Origin: Streptomonospora nanhaiensis
GTDB lineage: Bacteria; Actinomycetota; Actinomycetes; Streptosporangiales; Streptosporangiaceae
Assembly: GCF_013410565.1 (NCBI RefSeq)
Contig: NZ_JACCFO010000001.1
Coordinates: forward strand, 4,278,001 to 4,342,000
Direction of reading: 5' to 3'
DNA: 64,000 nucleotides
The position numbers and the translations under genes are program-made. This document shows, piece after piece, positions 12,690 through 20,709 of the stretch; position 1 is the first letter of the stretch, and every line of letters starts with the position of its first letter. Below the pieces are notes generated by a model. That model was given only the letters and a program-made list of their open reading frames with translations. It searched no databases and was not told where the DNA came from.

Positions 12690-14300
12690 TCAAGCGGTGG
12701 GGACCGTCAGCGTGGCGGGGTCGCCCTCGGGCGAGCCGAGCACCACCTGGTCGCCCGAGGCGGTCTCGTTGACGTAGCGCGCGTCCCGGGTGTCGACCAC
12801 CAGGGCCAGCCGGTGCCCGGCGGGGACGTCCCACACCACCGGCTCCAGTTCCACGTCCACGGTCACCGGCTCGCCGGGCCGCGCCTCGCGCAGGGTGTAG
12901 GGCTCGTGGGTGATCAGCGCCCCGGTGCCCCGGGAGTTCACCGCGTAGAGGTAGACGTAGAGCGACTGCTCCTCGGCGGTGGGCGTGACCGTCAGGTGGG
13001 CGCGCGGCGAGCCGCTGACCCGCACGCCGTCGGCGTGGGGATCGCCCGTCCACACTCCGGCGTTCCTGCGGTTGACCAGCGGCAGCGACACCCCGGTGGG
13101 GATGTCGGCGAACTGCTGGAGGGCGCCCGAGAGGAACAGCGTGCCGCTCTCGGCGGTGGTGCCGGCTCCGGCGTTGACCGTGTACTCCCAGCCGTCCTCG
13201 GGCGCGGTCTCCAGCCCGCCGGTGGACTGCCAGTTGGTCCAGGTGCGCTCCGGCCGGCCCAGGTGCAGGGTGGTCTCCTCGGCGGTGACCGACTCCCAGT
13301 CGGGGTAGGCCGCCCAGTCGCCGCGTCCGTTGTTGGGCTTGACGCGGACGGGCGCCTCGGTGTCCACGCCGTTGTCGACGCCGCGCAGGTGGTGGTCGAA
13401 CCACCGGGTCAGCGACTCCCAGGTCTCGTTGGGCAGGCCGAACGCGCCGAACGCCTCGGGCGTGGCGTGGTCGCCGGGGGAGAGCATGAGGCGCTTGGGG
13501 CCGGTCAGGTCGGTGTAGAAGTCGGTGAGCTGGCCGGGCGGGAAGATGCCGTCGTTCCAGGCGTGGCCGATCATGACGGCCGTGCCGTTGGCGTTGATGG
13601 CCTCGATCTTGGTGGCGGCCGACCGCTCCGGGGCCAGTTCCAGCGCCGGCTGCACGTTGCCCCGGCGGTACTCCTCCTCCATCTCCCGCAGCGCCGCGCC
13701 GGGGCGCCCGGTGAGCCGGGCCGAGCCCAGCAGCAGCTCCACGGCCTGGTAGCTGATGGTCTCGTTGGAGTAGATCGACTCGGCGAGGTCGGACCAGCCG
13801 CTCATGGCGCCGACCGCGCGCACGCGGTCGTCGGCCGCGGCGGTGAGGAGGCTGATCCCGGCGCCGTAGGAGATCCCGGCCATGCCGATCCGCTCGGGGT
13901 CGGCGTCGGTGTTGGCCAGGGCCCAGTCGATCACGGCGCGGGCGTCGGCGACGTCCTCGGGACCGGCGACCTCCACCTCGCCGCCGGAGTCCCAGAAGCC
14001 GCGGGAGGTGTAGCTGACCACCTGGTAGCCGGACTCGTAGGCCAGCCGGTAGGCGGCGCCCACGTACAGCAGGTTGCTGGTGGACCAGGCGGCGGGCATG
14101 ACCAGCAGCGGGTGCGGGCCCTCGCCGGGCGGGGTGATCACCATGGCGGCCAGGTTCACCCCGCCGGAGCCGGGGAGGGGTCGGTAGTCCACGTCGACCC
14201 CGGCGGGGGCCTGGGTGTCGGCGTGCGCGGGCAGTGCGGGGGAGGACACGAGGAGTAGTGCGGCGAGCGCGCTCGCCGCCAGGGCACGGGTGGAGGGCAT
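12690..14300 (-). CDS. Secreted CocE/NonD-type alpha/beta hydrolase (peptidase S15-like)
   Basis: Encodes 536 residues. A signal peptide covers about 1-27 (ALLLVSSPALPAHA, cleavage before DTQ). The alpha/beta-hydrolase core follows, with nucleophile elbow GISYGAG (predicted Ser144), an acid in HAWNDGIFPP and a His in LSPGDHATPEAFG. A C-terminal jelly-roll region (about 340-536) is typical of the X-Pro dipeptidyl-peptidase/CocE group. Members hydrolyse esters or X-Pro peptides outside the cell; the substrate cannot be told. It lies downstream of the TetR gene on the same strand, with its own upstream region holding a TACC-N4-GGTA inverted repeat. Confidence 0.88.
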   Translation of the reverse strand: MPSTRALAASALAALLLVSSPALPAHADTQAPAGVDVDYRPLPGSGGVNLAAMVITPPGEGPHPLLVMPAAWSTSNLLYVGAAYRLAYESGYQVVSYTSRGFWDSGGEVEVAGPEDVADARAVIDWALANTDADPERIGMAGISYGAGISLLTAAADDRVRAVGAMSGWSDLAESIYSNETISYQAVELLLGSARLTGRPGAALREMEEEYRRGNVQPALELAPERSAATKIEAINANGTAVMIGHAWNDGIFPPGQLTDFYTDLTGPKRLMLSPGDHATPEAFGAFGLPNETWESLTRWFDHHLRGVDNGVDTEAPVRVKPNNGRGDWAAYPDWESVTAEETTLHLGRPERTWTNWQSTGGLETAPEDGWEYTVNAGAGTTAESGTLFLSGALQQFADIPTGVSLPLVNRRNAGVWTGDPHADGVRVSGSPRAHLTVTPTAEEQSLYVYLYAVNSRGTGALITHEPYTLREARPGEPVTVDVELEPVVWDVPAGHRLALVVDTRDARYVNETASGDQVVLGSPEGDPATLTVPTA

Positions 14301-14592
14301 CGGCTACCTCGGACGCGACGTCCGGCCCCGAGGGCGGGCCGGAGGGGTGAACGGGGGATCGGGGGCGGGGGAGGGCAGGCGGTCGCGGGGGCGGTCGCGC
14401 CTCCGCCGTGGTCCGCGCGCCTACCAATCGGTAAGTTACTGAGACGTTAAGTTAGCCCGCGGGCCGCGCCGTGTAAAGAGGGCGGCGGCCTCGTCGGAGC
14501 CGCCGCGGGCGGCGTCCGGTCGGCCGGCGGCGCGGCGGCGCCCTTTCGCGCCAGCGGTTCCCTGCCGCCGCCCGGTCCGGTACCGGCCGGGG
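14301..14592 (-). promoter_or_regulatory. Promoter region of the secreted hydrolase with candidate operator
   Basis: An AT-richer island at 14420-14455 contains the inverted repeat TACCAATCGGTA (TACC-N4-GGTA). It overlaps a direct repeat of TAAGTTA separated by 9 bp. This sits about 120 bp upstream of the hydrolase start on the minus strand and has the look of a TetR-type operator overlapping a promoter. It differs from the triple operator beside the neighbouring TetR gene. Confidence 0.45.
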
Positions 14593-15216
14593 TCAGTCGC
14601 CGCCGGGCGGCAGGCCCAGCGCGGGCAGGATCGCCTGGTCCACGACGGCGTCGATGTAGGCGTCGTCGGGCGGCACGGAGTGGTCGTGGTCGAGGCCGTA
14701 CTTGATGATCAGCGCCTCGCCGATGTCGAGGACCACCGGTGTGAGCCGCGCGGGGTCGACCACCCCGTGCTCGGCGTAGTGGAGCAGGACGGTCTGGGTG
14801 AAGCGGCCGCCGCGCTCGCCGAAGACGCGGGCGTACACGGCCTCGACCAGTTCGGGGTGGCGGTCGCGCGCGGTCACGACTTCGGCCACCGCGCGGGCTC
14901 CCAGAGTGGACATCCAGTCGCGCATCATCCGCAGCGCCCGCACCAGGTCGCCGCGCAGGTCGTCGGTCGACGGCGAGGGCTCCTCCTGGGGGAAGACGCG
15001 GAGGAAGGCGTCGACGAGGACCTCGTGCGGCGACGGCCAGCGCCGGTAGAGGGAGGTCTTGGCCGTGGCCGCCCGCCGGGCGATGCCCTCCATCGTCATC
15101 CGGTCGACGCCGACCGCGAGCAGTTCCTCGATCGCCGCGTCGTGGATGGCGTGCACCAGCTCCTCACCGCGCCGCCGGGTCGCACCGGGGCGCCGCGCCT
15201 CGCCGTCGTCACTCAC
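14593..15216 (-). CDS. TetR/AcrR-family transcriptional regulator
   Basis: Encodes 207 residues. The N-terminal helix-turn-helix (about 18-65) shows IHDAAIEELLAVGVDRMTM and GIARRAATAKTSLYRRW, the classic TetR signature. The C-terminal ligand domain includes a TetR_C-like segment with a trailing helix. It is divergently transcribed from a DUF418 membrane protein. The 147-bp gap carries three near-identical palindromes, so the protein very probably represses both itself and the membrane protein. The inducer is unknown. Confidence 0.92.
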   Translation of the reverse strand: MSDDGEARRPGATRRRGEELVHAIHDAAIEELLAVGVDRMTMEGIARRAATAKTSLYRRWPSPHEVLVDAFLRVFPQEEPSPSTDDLRGDLVRALRMMRDWMSTLGARAVAEVVTARDRHPELVEAVYARVFGERGGRFTQTVLLHYAEHGVVDPARLTPVVLDIGEALIIKYGLDHDHSVPPDDAYIDAVVDQAILPALGLPPGGD

Positions 15217-15234
15217 CTGTCCGCCACTCTCCTG

Positions 15235-15315
15235 GATACGTGAACGTATCTTATGATGCCGCCTTGAGATACGCGAGCGTTTCTTATGATGCTATGTTAG
15301 ATACGTCAGTGTTTC
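15235..15315. promoter_or_regulatory. Triple TetR operator array in the divergent promoter
   Basis: Three 16-bp sites lie at 15235-15250 (GATACGTGAACGTATC, a perfect palindrome), 15268-15283 (GATACGCGAGCGTTTC) and 15300-15315 (GATACGTCAGTGTTTC). They are spaced 33 and 32 bp apart, close to three helical turns, so bound dimers would face the same side of the DNA. Each is followed by TTAT; the first two are followed by TTATGATG. A TTGAGA/TATGAT pair (15264-15269 and 15285-15290, 15-bp spacer) on the plus strand encloses the middle site. Confidence 0.85.
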
Positions 15316-15363
15316 TTATTACCGGTCCGCCGTCCCGCGGACACCCCGGAAAGGTACCCCCGC

Positions 15364-16560
15364 ATGCCTCCCACCTCCGTCGCGGCCCCCCGAGGAGCCG
15401 TGACCGCCGCCGAGAGGTCCCTCGCCCCCGACCTGGCCCGCGGCGTCATGCTGCTGGTCATCGCCGTCGTGCACGCCCACATTCTGCACGGCCTCGCCCA
15501 CGGCGGCGCCGCCCCGTCGAGCGCGGTCGACACCGTCACCTCGGTGGCGGTCCTCGCCTTGGGCGAGGGCCGCGGCTACCCGATGTTCGCCGCCCTCTTC
15601 GGCTACGGACTGGCCAGCGTCCACGCGCGCCGGGCCGCCCAGGGCGACTCGTGGCCGACCGCCCGCTCGCTGATCCGCCGCCGGGGGCGCTGGCTGTTCG
15701 TGTTCGGCATCCTGCACACCCTCCTGCTGTTCTTCGGCGACATCCTCGCCGTCTACGGCCTCATCGCGATGATGTTCGCCGGGATGCTCGTCCGCGGCGA
15801 CCGCCGCCTCCTCGCCTGGGGCGCCGTGTGGGCCGTCGCCGGAACGGGCGTCTACACACTGGTCAACAACCTGCTGGTGGCCGACGTCGAGGGCGAAACC
15901 CAGGTCCTGGCGCACCCCCTGACCGACATCGCCACCCGGGCGATGACCTGGCCGGCCATGGCCCCGCTGCTGCTCGTCACGTCGGTGTTCCCCTTCCTCG
16001 TCGGCGTATGGGCGGCGCGCCGCGGCGTGCTGACCGCGCCGGAGCGCAACCGCGCGCTGCTGGTGCGCACGGCCGCCATCGGCATCCCGGTCGGCGTCGT
16101 CGGCGGCCTGCCCTACGCGCTCATCTCGGCGGGCGTGTGGGCCGGCGGGCCCGGTGCGGCGGCGGCCACCGGGTGGGCGTTCATGCTCACCGGCTACGCG
16201 GGCGGGTTCGGCTACGCCGCCCTCATCGCCCTGGTAGCGGCCCGGGTGGGCGAGCGGCGCGGGCCGGTGGTCACGGCGCTGGCCGCGTGCGGGGAGCGGT
16301 CGATGACCTCCTACCTGCTGCAGTCCGTCGCCTGGATCGTGCTCTTCGCCCCCTACATGCTCGACCTCGCGGTGCGCGTCAACGGGACGGCGGCGGTCGC
16401 GATGGGCGCCGGCGTCTGGGCGGCGACGGTGGTCCTCGCCGACGTGCTGCGCCGGGCCGGGATCCGCGGCCCCGCGGAGTCGGCGCTGCGCCGCCTCACC
16501 TACGGCCCGCGGCACACCGCCCGCGGCGCGGCGGCCGGTCGCCCGGCGGCGCGCCGGTAG
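15364..16560 (+). CDS. DUF418-family membrane protein
   Basis: Encodes 398 residues with about ten hydrophobic segments. The N-terminus (LAPDLARGVMLLVIAVVHAH) and the C-terminal stretch (ACGERSMTSYLLQSVAWIVL) match the DUF418/YeiB-like family, which is related to acyltransferase-3 membrane folds. Its biochemical role is unknown; members often sit beside regulators of drug or stress response. It is divergent from the TetR gene, and the three operators lie at 49-129 bp upstream of its ATG. A weak hairpin follows at 16595-16631. Confidence 0.85.
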   Translation: MPPTSVAAPRGAVTAAERSLAPDLARGVMLLVIAVVHAHILHGLAHGGAAPSSAVDTVTSVAVLALGEGRGYPMFAALFGYGLASVHARRAAQGDSWPTARSLIRRRGRWLFVFGILHTLLLFFGDILAVYGLIAMMFAGMLVRGDRRLLAWGAVWAVAGTGVYTLVNNLLVADVEGETQVLAHPLTDIATRAMTWPAMAPLLLVTSVFPFLVGVWAARRGVLTAPERNRALLVRTAAIGIPVGVVGGLPYALISAGVWAGGPGAAAATGWAFMLTGYAGGFGYAALIALVAARVGERRGPVVTALAACGERSMTSYLLQSVAWIVLFAPYMLDLAVRVNGTAAVAMGAGVWAATVVLADVLRRAGIRGPAESALRRLTYGPRHTARGAAAGRPAARR

Positions 16561-16594
16561 GCCGGGTCCACACAGCCGCGGGCGGCACCCGACC

Positions 16595-16631
16595 CCGGTG
16601 AGGGGCGTGGAGGACGGACGCTCCTCACCGG
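16595..16631. terminator. Inverted repeat between convergent genes
   Basis: CCGGTGAGG (16595-16603) and CCTCACCGG (16623-16631) form a 9-bp stem with a 19-nt loop. It lies between the DUF418 gene and the convergent PAS-GAF gene. Confidence 0.45.
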
Positions 16632-16663
16632 AGGGACACGGCCGCGCCCTGCCGCCGCGCGCC

Positions 16664-17836
16664 CTACTCGGCGACGCGCGGCGGCAGGGCCAGGCCGATG
16701 TGCTCGCCGATCTCCTCGATGAGCCCCAGGTCGGCGAGCCGGAACGACCCCCGGTTGCTGCGCCGGATCAGGGTCAGCGCGCCCCGCACGCCCCGGCTGC
16801 CGCGCAGCGGCACGCACATCATGGAGCCCGCCCCCAGCGCGCTGAGCACCGGCGCGCCGGTGCGCGCCCGGCCCAGCACGGTCTCGTCCTCGATGAGCTG
16901 GTTGAGCACGGACTTGCCGCTGGCCAGCACCGTGCCGGGGATCTCGGAGTCGCGCGGGTCCAGTGCCGCGAGCAGGTCGTGCTGGGCGTCCTCGCCGGGC
17001 GGCCCCGACACCACGGCGCGGCGCGGCCGGTCGGCGCTGTCGGGCAGGTCGCAGACGTCGACCACCACCCAGTCGGCGTAGGAGTCGGCCAGCAGCGCGG
17101 CCGCCTCCTCCAGCGCCAGCGGGCCCTTGCCGCCGCCCGGCCCGGCGCTGGCCAGCAGCAGCCGGGTCATCCGGGTCAGCACGTCCAGCCGCCGCGCCGC
17201 CAGCACCACCACCTGGTCCTCGACCTCGGCCTCCAGGGGCGCGGGGCCGTTGTCGTCGGCGCCGTCCAGCGGCGGCGACATCACCACCAGCACCATCGGC
17301 GCGGCCTCGGTGGAGACCTCCAGGCGGGTCAGCGTCACGTGCACGTCCTCGGCCCATCCGCGCTGGGCCAGCCGGGAGTCGAACGACGCCGACTCCCCGT
17401 TGCGCAGCACCGCCGCCAGCCACGAGCGCATCGCCGCGCGGCGGCGCAGGTCGACGAAGTTGGAGAACGGCTTGCCCGACAGGTAGCCGGGCGTGCTGCC
17501 CAGCCGCTCGGCGCCGATGGTGTTGATGCGCCGGATGTAGCCCTCGTGGTCCAGCAGCACCACCGGCACGGTCAGCTCGCTGAAGACCGCCCGCAGCAGG
17601 GCGCGCTCGTCGTCGCCGCCGCCCCGGCGCGGCGCGGCGGTCTCGGCGGCCTCGGCCAGCCGGCGGCCGCAGTCCTTGAGCAGCTCCTCGGCGAACCCGA
17701 GTTCGGCCAGCACGGCCTCGGCCGTGCTGGCGGCGTCGCCGGGGTACATGGCCTGCGTGCTGCGCAGCGCCGCGACGCGGTCGCTCAGTTCGCTGATCTC
17801 GCGCTGCAGGTCGGCGAGGTTCTCCGGCACGCTCAC
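16664..17836 (-). CDS. PAS-GAF sensory protein
   Basis: Encodes 390 residues. A short N-terminal coiled coil (LADLQREISELSDRVAAL) is followed by a PAS domain (about 88-200: PVVLLDHEGYIRRINTIG). An acidic linker leads to a GAF domain (about 225-385: CVPLRGSRGVRGALTLIRRS). No kinase, phosphatase or DNA-binding domain is present. It is divergent from the GAF-ANTAR gene. PAS-GAF proteins of this shape are common in actinomycetes and usually feed partner-switching or two-component pathways; the signal is not readable. Confidence 0.8.
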   Translation of the reverse strand: MSVPENLADLQREISELSDRVAALRSTQAMYPGDAASTAEAVLAELGFAEELLKDCGRRLAEAAETAAPRRGGGDDERALLRAVFSELTVPVVLLDHEGYIRRINTIGAERLGSTPGYLSGKPFSNFVDLRRRAAMRSWLAAVLRNGESASFDSRLAQRGWAEDVHVTLTRLEVSTEAAPMVLVVMSPPLDGADDNGPAPLEAEVEDQVVVLAARRLDVLTRMTRLLLASAGPGGGKGPLALEEAAALLADSYADWVVVDVCDLPDSADRPRRAVVSGPPGEDAQHDLLAALDPRDSEIPGTVLASGKSVLNQLIEDETVLGRARTGAPVLSALGAGSMMCVPLRGSRGVRGALTLIRRSNRGSFRLADLGLIEEIGEHIGLALPPRVAE

Positions 17837-18042
17837 TCCTGACTGACGGTGGCGGGGCGCGCGGGCGGTGTACGGGCCGCCGGCCCCGGGACGACGCTAA
17901 CGCATGGACCGCTCCCCCGGGATCAGGGCTACCGTGGAGACGTGCGGTGGCCGCGCGGGGTTCCGCCGCGCGCCGTGCCGCCTGTGCGCCGCGAAAGGCC
18001 GCGCACCCGACCGCGCCGACAGCCGAAAGGGGGAGTCCGCCC

Positions 18043-18804
18043 ATGTGGGTCGACCGCCTCGCGCGCGAGATCGGCGCCCTGGGGCAGGCCGAGACCGCCA
18101 CCCCGGAGCGGGCGCTGGACCAGATGAGCGCCGCCGCCGCCCGCGCCGTGCCCGGCTGCTCGGCCGCGCTGGTGGTGATCTGGCGCGACGTCGGCGCCGG
18201 CGGAGGCGCCGCCGAGGACACCGCGCGCGCGGCCGGGCGGCACGTGGTGGTCGACTACGGCGCCTCGCACCCCGACCTCGCCACCGCCTTCGAGCACCAG
18301 TACACCACCGACGAGGGGCCCGCCGTCGAGGCCGTGCGCGAGATGCGGCCGGTGGCCGTGGGAGACGTCCTGCGCGAGGACCGCTGGCCCGCCTACACCA
18401 GCATGGCCGTGCAGTGCGGCGACCGCGCCTCGGTGACCTTCCCCTCCGAACTGGAGGGCGAGGTCGTGACCTTCGGGGTGCACGCCGTGCGCCCCGACGC
18501 CTTCGACGAGGCGGTCGTCACACCGGTGGTGGCGCTGCTGGCCGAGCACGCCGCGGCGGCCCTGCACAGCGCCGGCCGCTACACCGACGTCGCCCGCGAG
18601 GCCGCGCACATGCGCCGCGCCATCACCGTGCGCGCGGTGATCGACCAGGCCAAGGGCATCATCATGCACGCGCGGGGGTGCGACGCCGCCGAGGCGTTCG
18701 AGGAGCTGCGCCGGGTGGCCCAGCGCAACCGCCTCAAGGTCGCCGACGTCGCCCGCAGCCTGGTGGCCGAGCACGCCCAGCACGCCGAGACGGGCGGCCG
18801 CTAG
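18043..18804 (+). CDS. GAF-ANTAR transcription antitermination regulator
   Basis: Encodes 253 residues. A GAF domain spans about 15-180. The C-terminal ANTAR domain (about 190-245) shows RRAITVRAVIDQAKGIIM and the conserved Ala/aromatic pattern of RNA-binding ANTAR helices (CDAAEAFEELRRVAQRNR). ANTAR proteins bind dual-hairpin RNA to allow transcription past terminators; the GAF domain is likely the signal sensor. The ATG at 18043 follows AAGGGGGA; a longer frame upstream is not protein-like. It may act on distant targets, since I do not see a matching dual hairpin nearby. Confidence 0.9.
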   Translation: MWVDRLAREIGALGQAETATPERALDQMSAAAARAVPGCSAALVVIWRDVGAGGGAAEDTARAAGRHVVVDYGASHPDLATAFEHQYTTDEGPAVEAVREMRPVAVGDVLREDRWPAYTSMAVQCGDRASVTFPSELEGEVVTFGVHAVRPDAFDEAVVTPVVALLAEHAAAALHSAGRYTDVAREAAHMRRAITVRAVIDQAKGIIMHARGCDAAEAFEELRRVAQRNRLKVADVARSLVAEHAQHAETGGR

Positions 18805-19169
18805 AGGCGCGGGCGGCGGCCGCGTGCGCGCCGCGCGGGCCCGCGTGCCGAGCCCCTGGCCGGGACCTTCGTCCCGGGCCGGGCGCGCGGGCGTGACCGG
18901 GACCGCATCGGCCGCGCACGGGGCGTATCAGTGTGGTCAAGGCCGGAACCGCATCCTGTATCGCCTACTGTTGTGCCGCTAGTGTTGACCGCAGCGGATC
19001 GCCCCCGTGTGAGCGCACCGGCGCGTGCGTTCGGGGGCTGACCCGGTCCTGCCCCGCCTCGCGTGGAGCGGCCGGCGGTCCGGCGCGCAGCGCTTCCGAA
19101 CCAGGGAGCTGGGCGGCGAGTGAGCGGATCCTCCGCGGCGCGCAGCGCCCCCCGGCGAGATCGAGGAGC
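18805..19169. other. Intergenic region upstream of the STAS gene
   Basis: 365 bp without a gene. A less GC-rich patch at 18920-18990 holds TGTATC and TAGTGT hexamers that could be -10 elements. The end carries GAGGAG just before the STAS start. I cannot assign the sigma-factor class. Confidence 0.35.
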
Positions 19170-19526
19170 ATGACTGTGGCATCGGATATCCCGGTGCGGG
19201 CCGAGGGCGACGTGGTCGTCGTCTCGCCCGCGGGCGAACTGGACGCGGTGACGTCCCCGGGGCTGGCCGACGTGCTGAACGACATCCTGGGCGACCCCGA
19301 CTCCTGCCGGGGCGTCGTGATCGACCTCTCCCAGGTGACCTTCTGCGACTCCCGCTGCATCGGCGTGCTGGTGTCGTCCTACCGGCAGGCCCGCGACAAC
19401 GGCATGGGCCTGGCCCTGTCGGCGCCGCAGCGGGCGGTGCTGCGGCTGTTCATGATCGCCGGGATCGACCAGGTCATCCCGATCGAGGAGGACACCGGCC
19501 ACGCGGTGGAGTCGGTCCTGGCCTAG
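19170..19526 (+). CDS. STAS-domain anti-sigma factor antagonist (RsbV/SpoIIAA-like)
   Basis: Encodes 118 residues that form a single STAS domain. The phosphorylation loop reads VTFCDSRCIGVLVSSY, with predicted phospho-Ser 61, where family members have DS(T/S)G. In partner switching the unphosphorylated form captures an anti-sigma kinase and releases the sigma factor; PP2C phosphatases reactivate it. The GAGGAG site lies 5 nt before the ATG. The MEDS-HATPase protein encoded convergently next door is a natural partner, and the PP2C protein at 3878-6067 is a candidate phosphatase. Confidence 0.92.
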   Translation: MTVASDIPVRAEGDVVVVSPAGELDAVTSPGLADVLNDILGDPDSCRGVVIDLSQVTFCDSRCIGVLVSSYRQARDNGMGLALSAPQRAVLRLFMIAGIDQVIPIEEDTGHAVESVLA

Positions 19527-19612
19527 GGCGCGGTGTATGGAGAATCCCTGCCCGGGGCGCCGCGCAGTCGGGCGAGTGTCCGTAGAACCCGTGCCAGCCG
19601 CCCCCGCCCGGC

Positions 19613-20575
19613 TCAGCCGCGCAGGTGCAGCCGGATCAGCGTGCCCTGCGCGGTCGCGCGGATCTCCATGAAGTCGCACAGCTGGCGGGTGATCCACAGG
19701 CCGTAGCCGCGCGGGCTGTAGGGGTCGGCCGGGTGGTAGCCGCTGAGCGGGTCGCGCAGCTCCCCGCCGTGGTCCAGCACGTCGCACACCACCCAGCCGG
19801 GCCGGCGCCACAGCGCGACCACGCCCGATCCGCCGCCGTGCTCGACCACGTTGGCGGCCAGTTCGTTCACGGCCAGCACGAGGTCGTCGCGGCGCTCCCC
19901 GGGTACGTCGGCACGGGCCGCCAGGTCGGCGAACCGGCCGCGCAGCGCGCCCAGGTCGGCGGTGATGTCCATGCGCAGTTGGGCCCCGGTGGGGGCGGGC
20001 AGCGGGCGGGCGAGGTCGGCGGCGCTGAAGACGGCGGGGTCGGTGTAGTCGGGGCTGGCCAGCTCCCGGTCGGGGGTGAGCAGGACCGGGTGGGTGCGGC
20101 GCACGGTGCGGACCACGACCTCGGGCAGGCCCCGGACGTCGTGCAGGCACAGCATGCCCAGCCGGGTCTCGGCCAGGGCGCCGGCCAGCGCGGAGTCCAG
20201 GCGGTGCCACTCGCGCAGCGGCATGGGCTCGCTCAGCGGCAGCGGGGGCTCGCCCACCACCAGCACCCGGCGCGGGTGCTCGGCGCGCGCCCGCCGGTGC
20301 AGGGCCGCGAGCGTGCGGCCCGGGGCGTCGTAGAACCCGGCGTGGTCGGCCACGTGCACGCGCGCCGCGTCGGCGGCGCCCAGGCCGGCCAGCAGGACGT
20401 CGCGCGTGGGGTCGGCCACGGCCAGCACGGCGTGCTCGCCCCGCCGCAGAGCGGAGCGCAGGCGGGGCACGGCGGTGCGGCGAAGGTGCTCGGCGGAGTC
20501 GAACAGGACCGCGTGGTGCTCGAACTCCCGGAGGTCGTCGCGGTCCAGCCGCGCCGACTCCACGTGCGACGTCAT
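19613..20575 (-). CDS. MEDS-domain/HATPase anti-sigma regulatory protein (RsbA-like)
   Basis: Encodes 320 residues. The N-terminal part (about 10-180) is a MEDS/DcmR-type sensory domain (FEHHAVLFDSAEHLRRTAVP) with a RecA-like look. The C-terminal 130 residues are an RsbW-like HATPase_c_2 domain: LVLAVNELAANVVEHGGG is the N-box, VCDVLDHGGEL and GYGLWITRQLCD are the G-boxes. It probably phosphorylates or binds a STAS antagonist such as the one encoded convergently. I chose the ATG at 20575 behind GGGGTGAGG; a GTG at 20593 would add six residues. Confidence 0.85.
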   Translation of the reverse strand: MTSHVESARLDRDDLREFEHHAVLFDSAEHLRRTAVPRLRSALRRGEHAVLAVADPTRDVLLAGLGAADAARVHVADHAGFYDAPGRTLAALHRRARAEHPRRVLVVGEPPLPLSEPMPLREWHRLDSALAGALAETRLGMLCLHDVRGLPEVVVRTVRRTHPVLLTPDRELASPDYTDPAVFSAADLARPLPAPTGAQLRMDITADLGALRGRFADLAARADVPGERRDDLVLAVNELAANVVEHGGGSGVVALWRRPGWVVCDVLDHGGELRDPLSGYHPADPYSPRGYGLWITRQLCDFMEIRATAQGTLIRLHLRG

Positions 20576-20709
20576 AACCTCACCCCGGGCCACCCTCCCA
20601 GCCTGGACGCGCGGCGGCGTACCGGCTGCTCCGTCTGGTCGGACCGCTCCGGTCCCGTCGGCGGGCCGGGGCGCCTCCCGCTGTCCGGCCCCGCCCGCCG
20701 GAACGGGCT

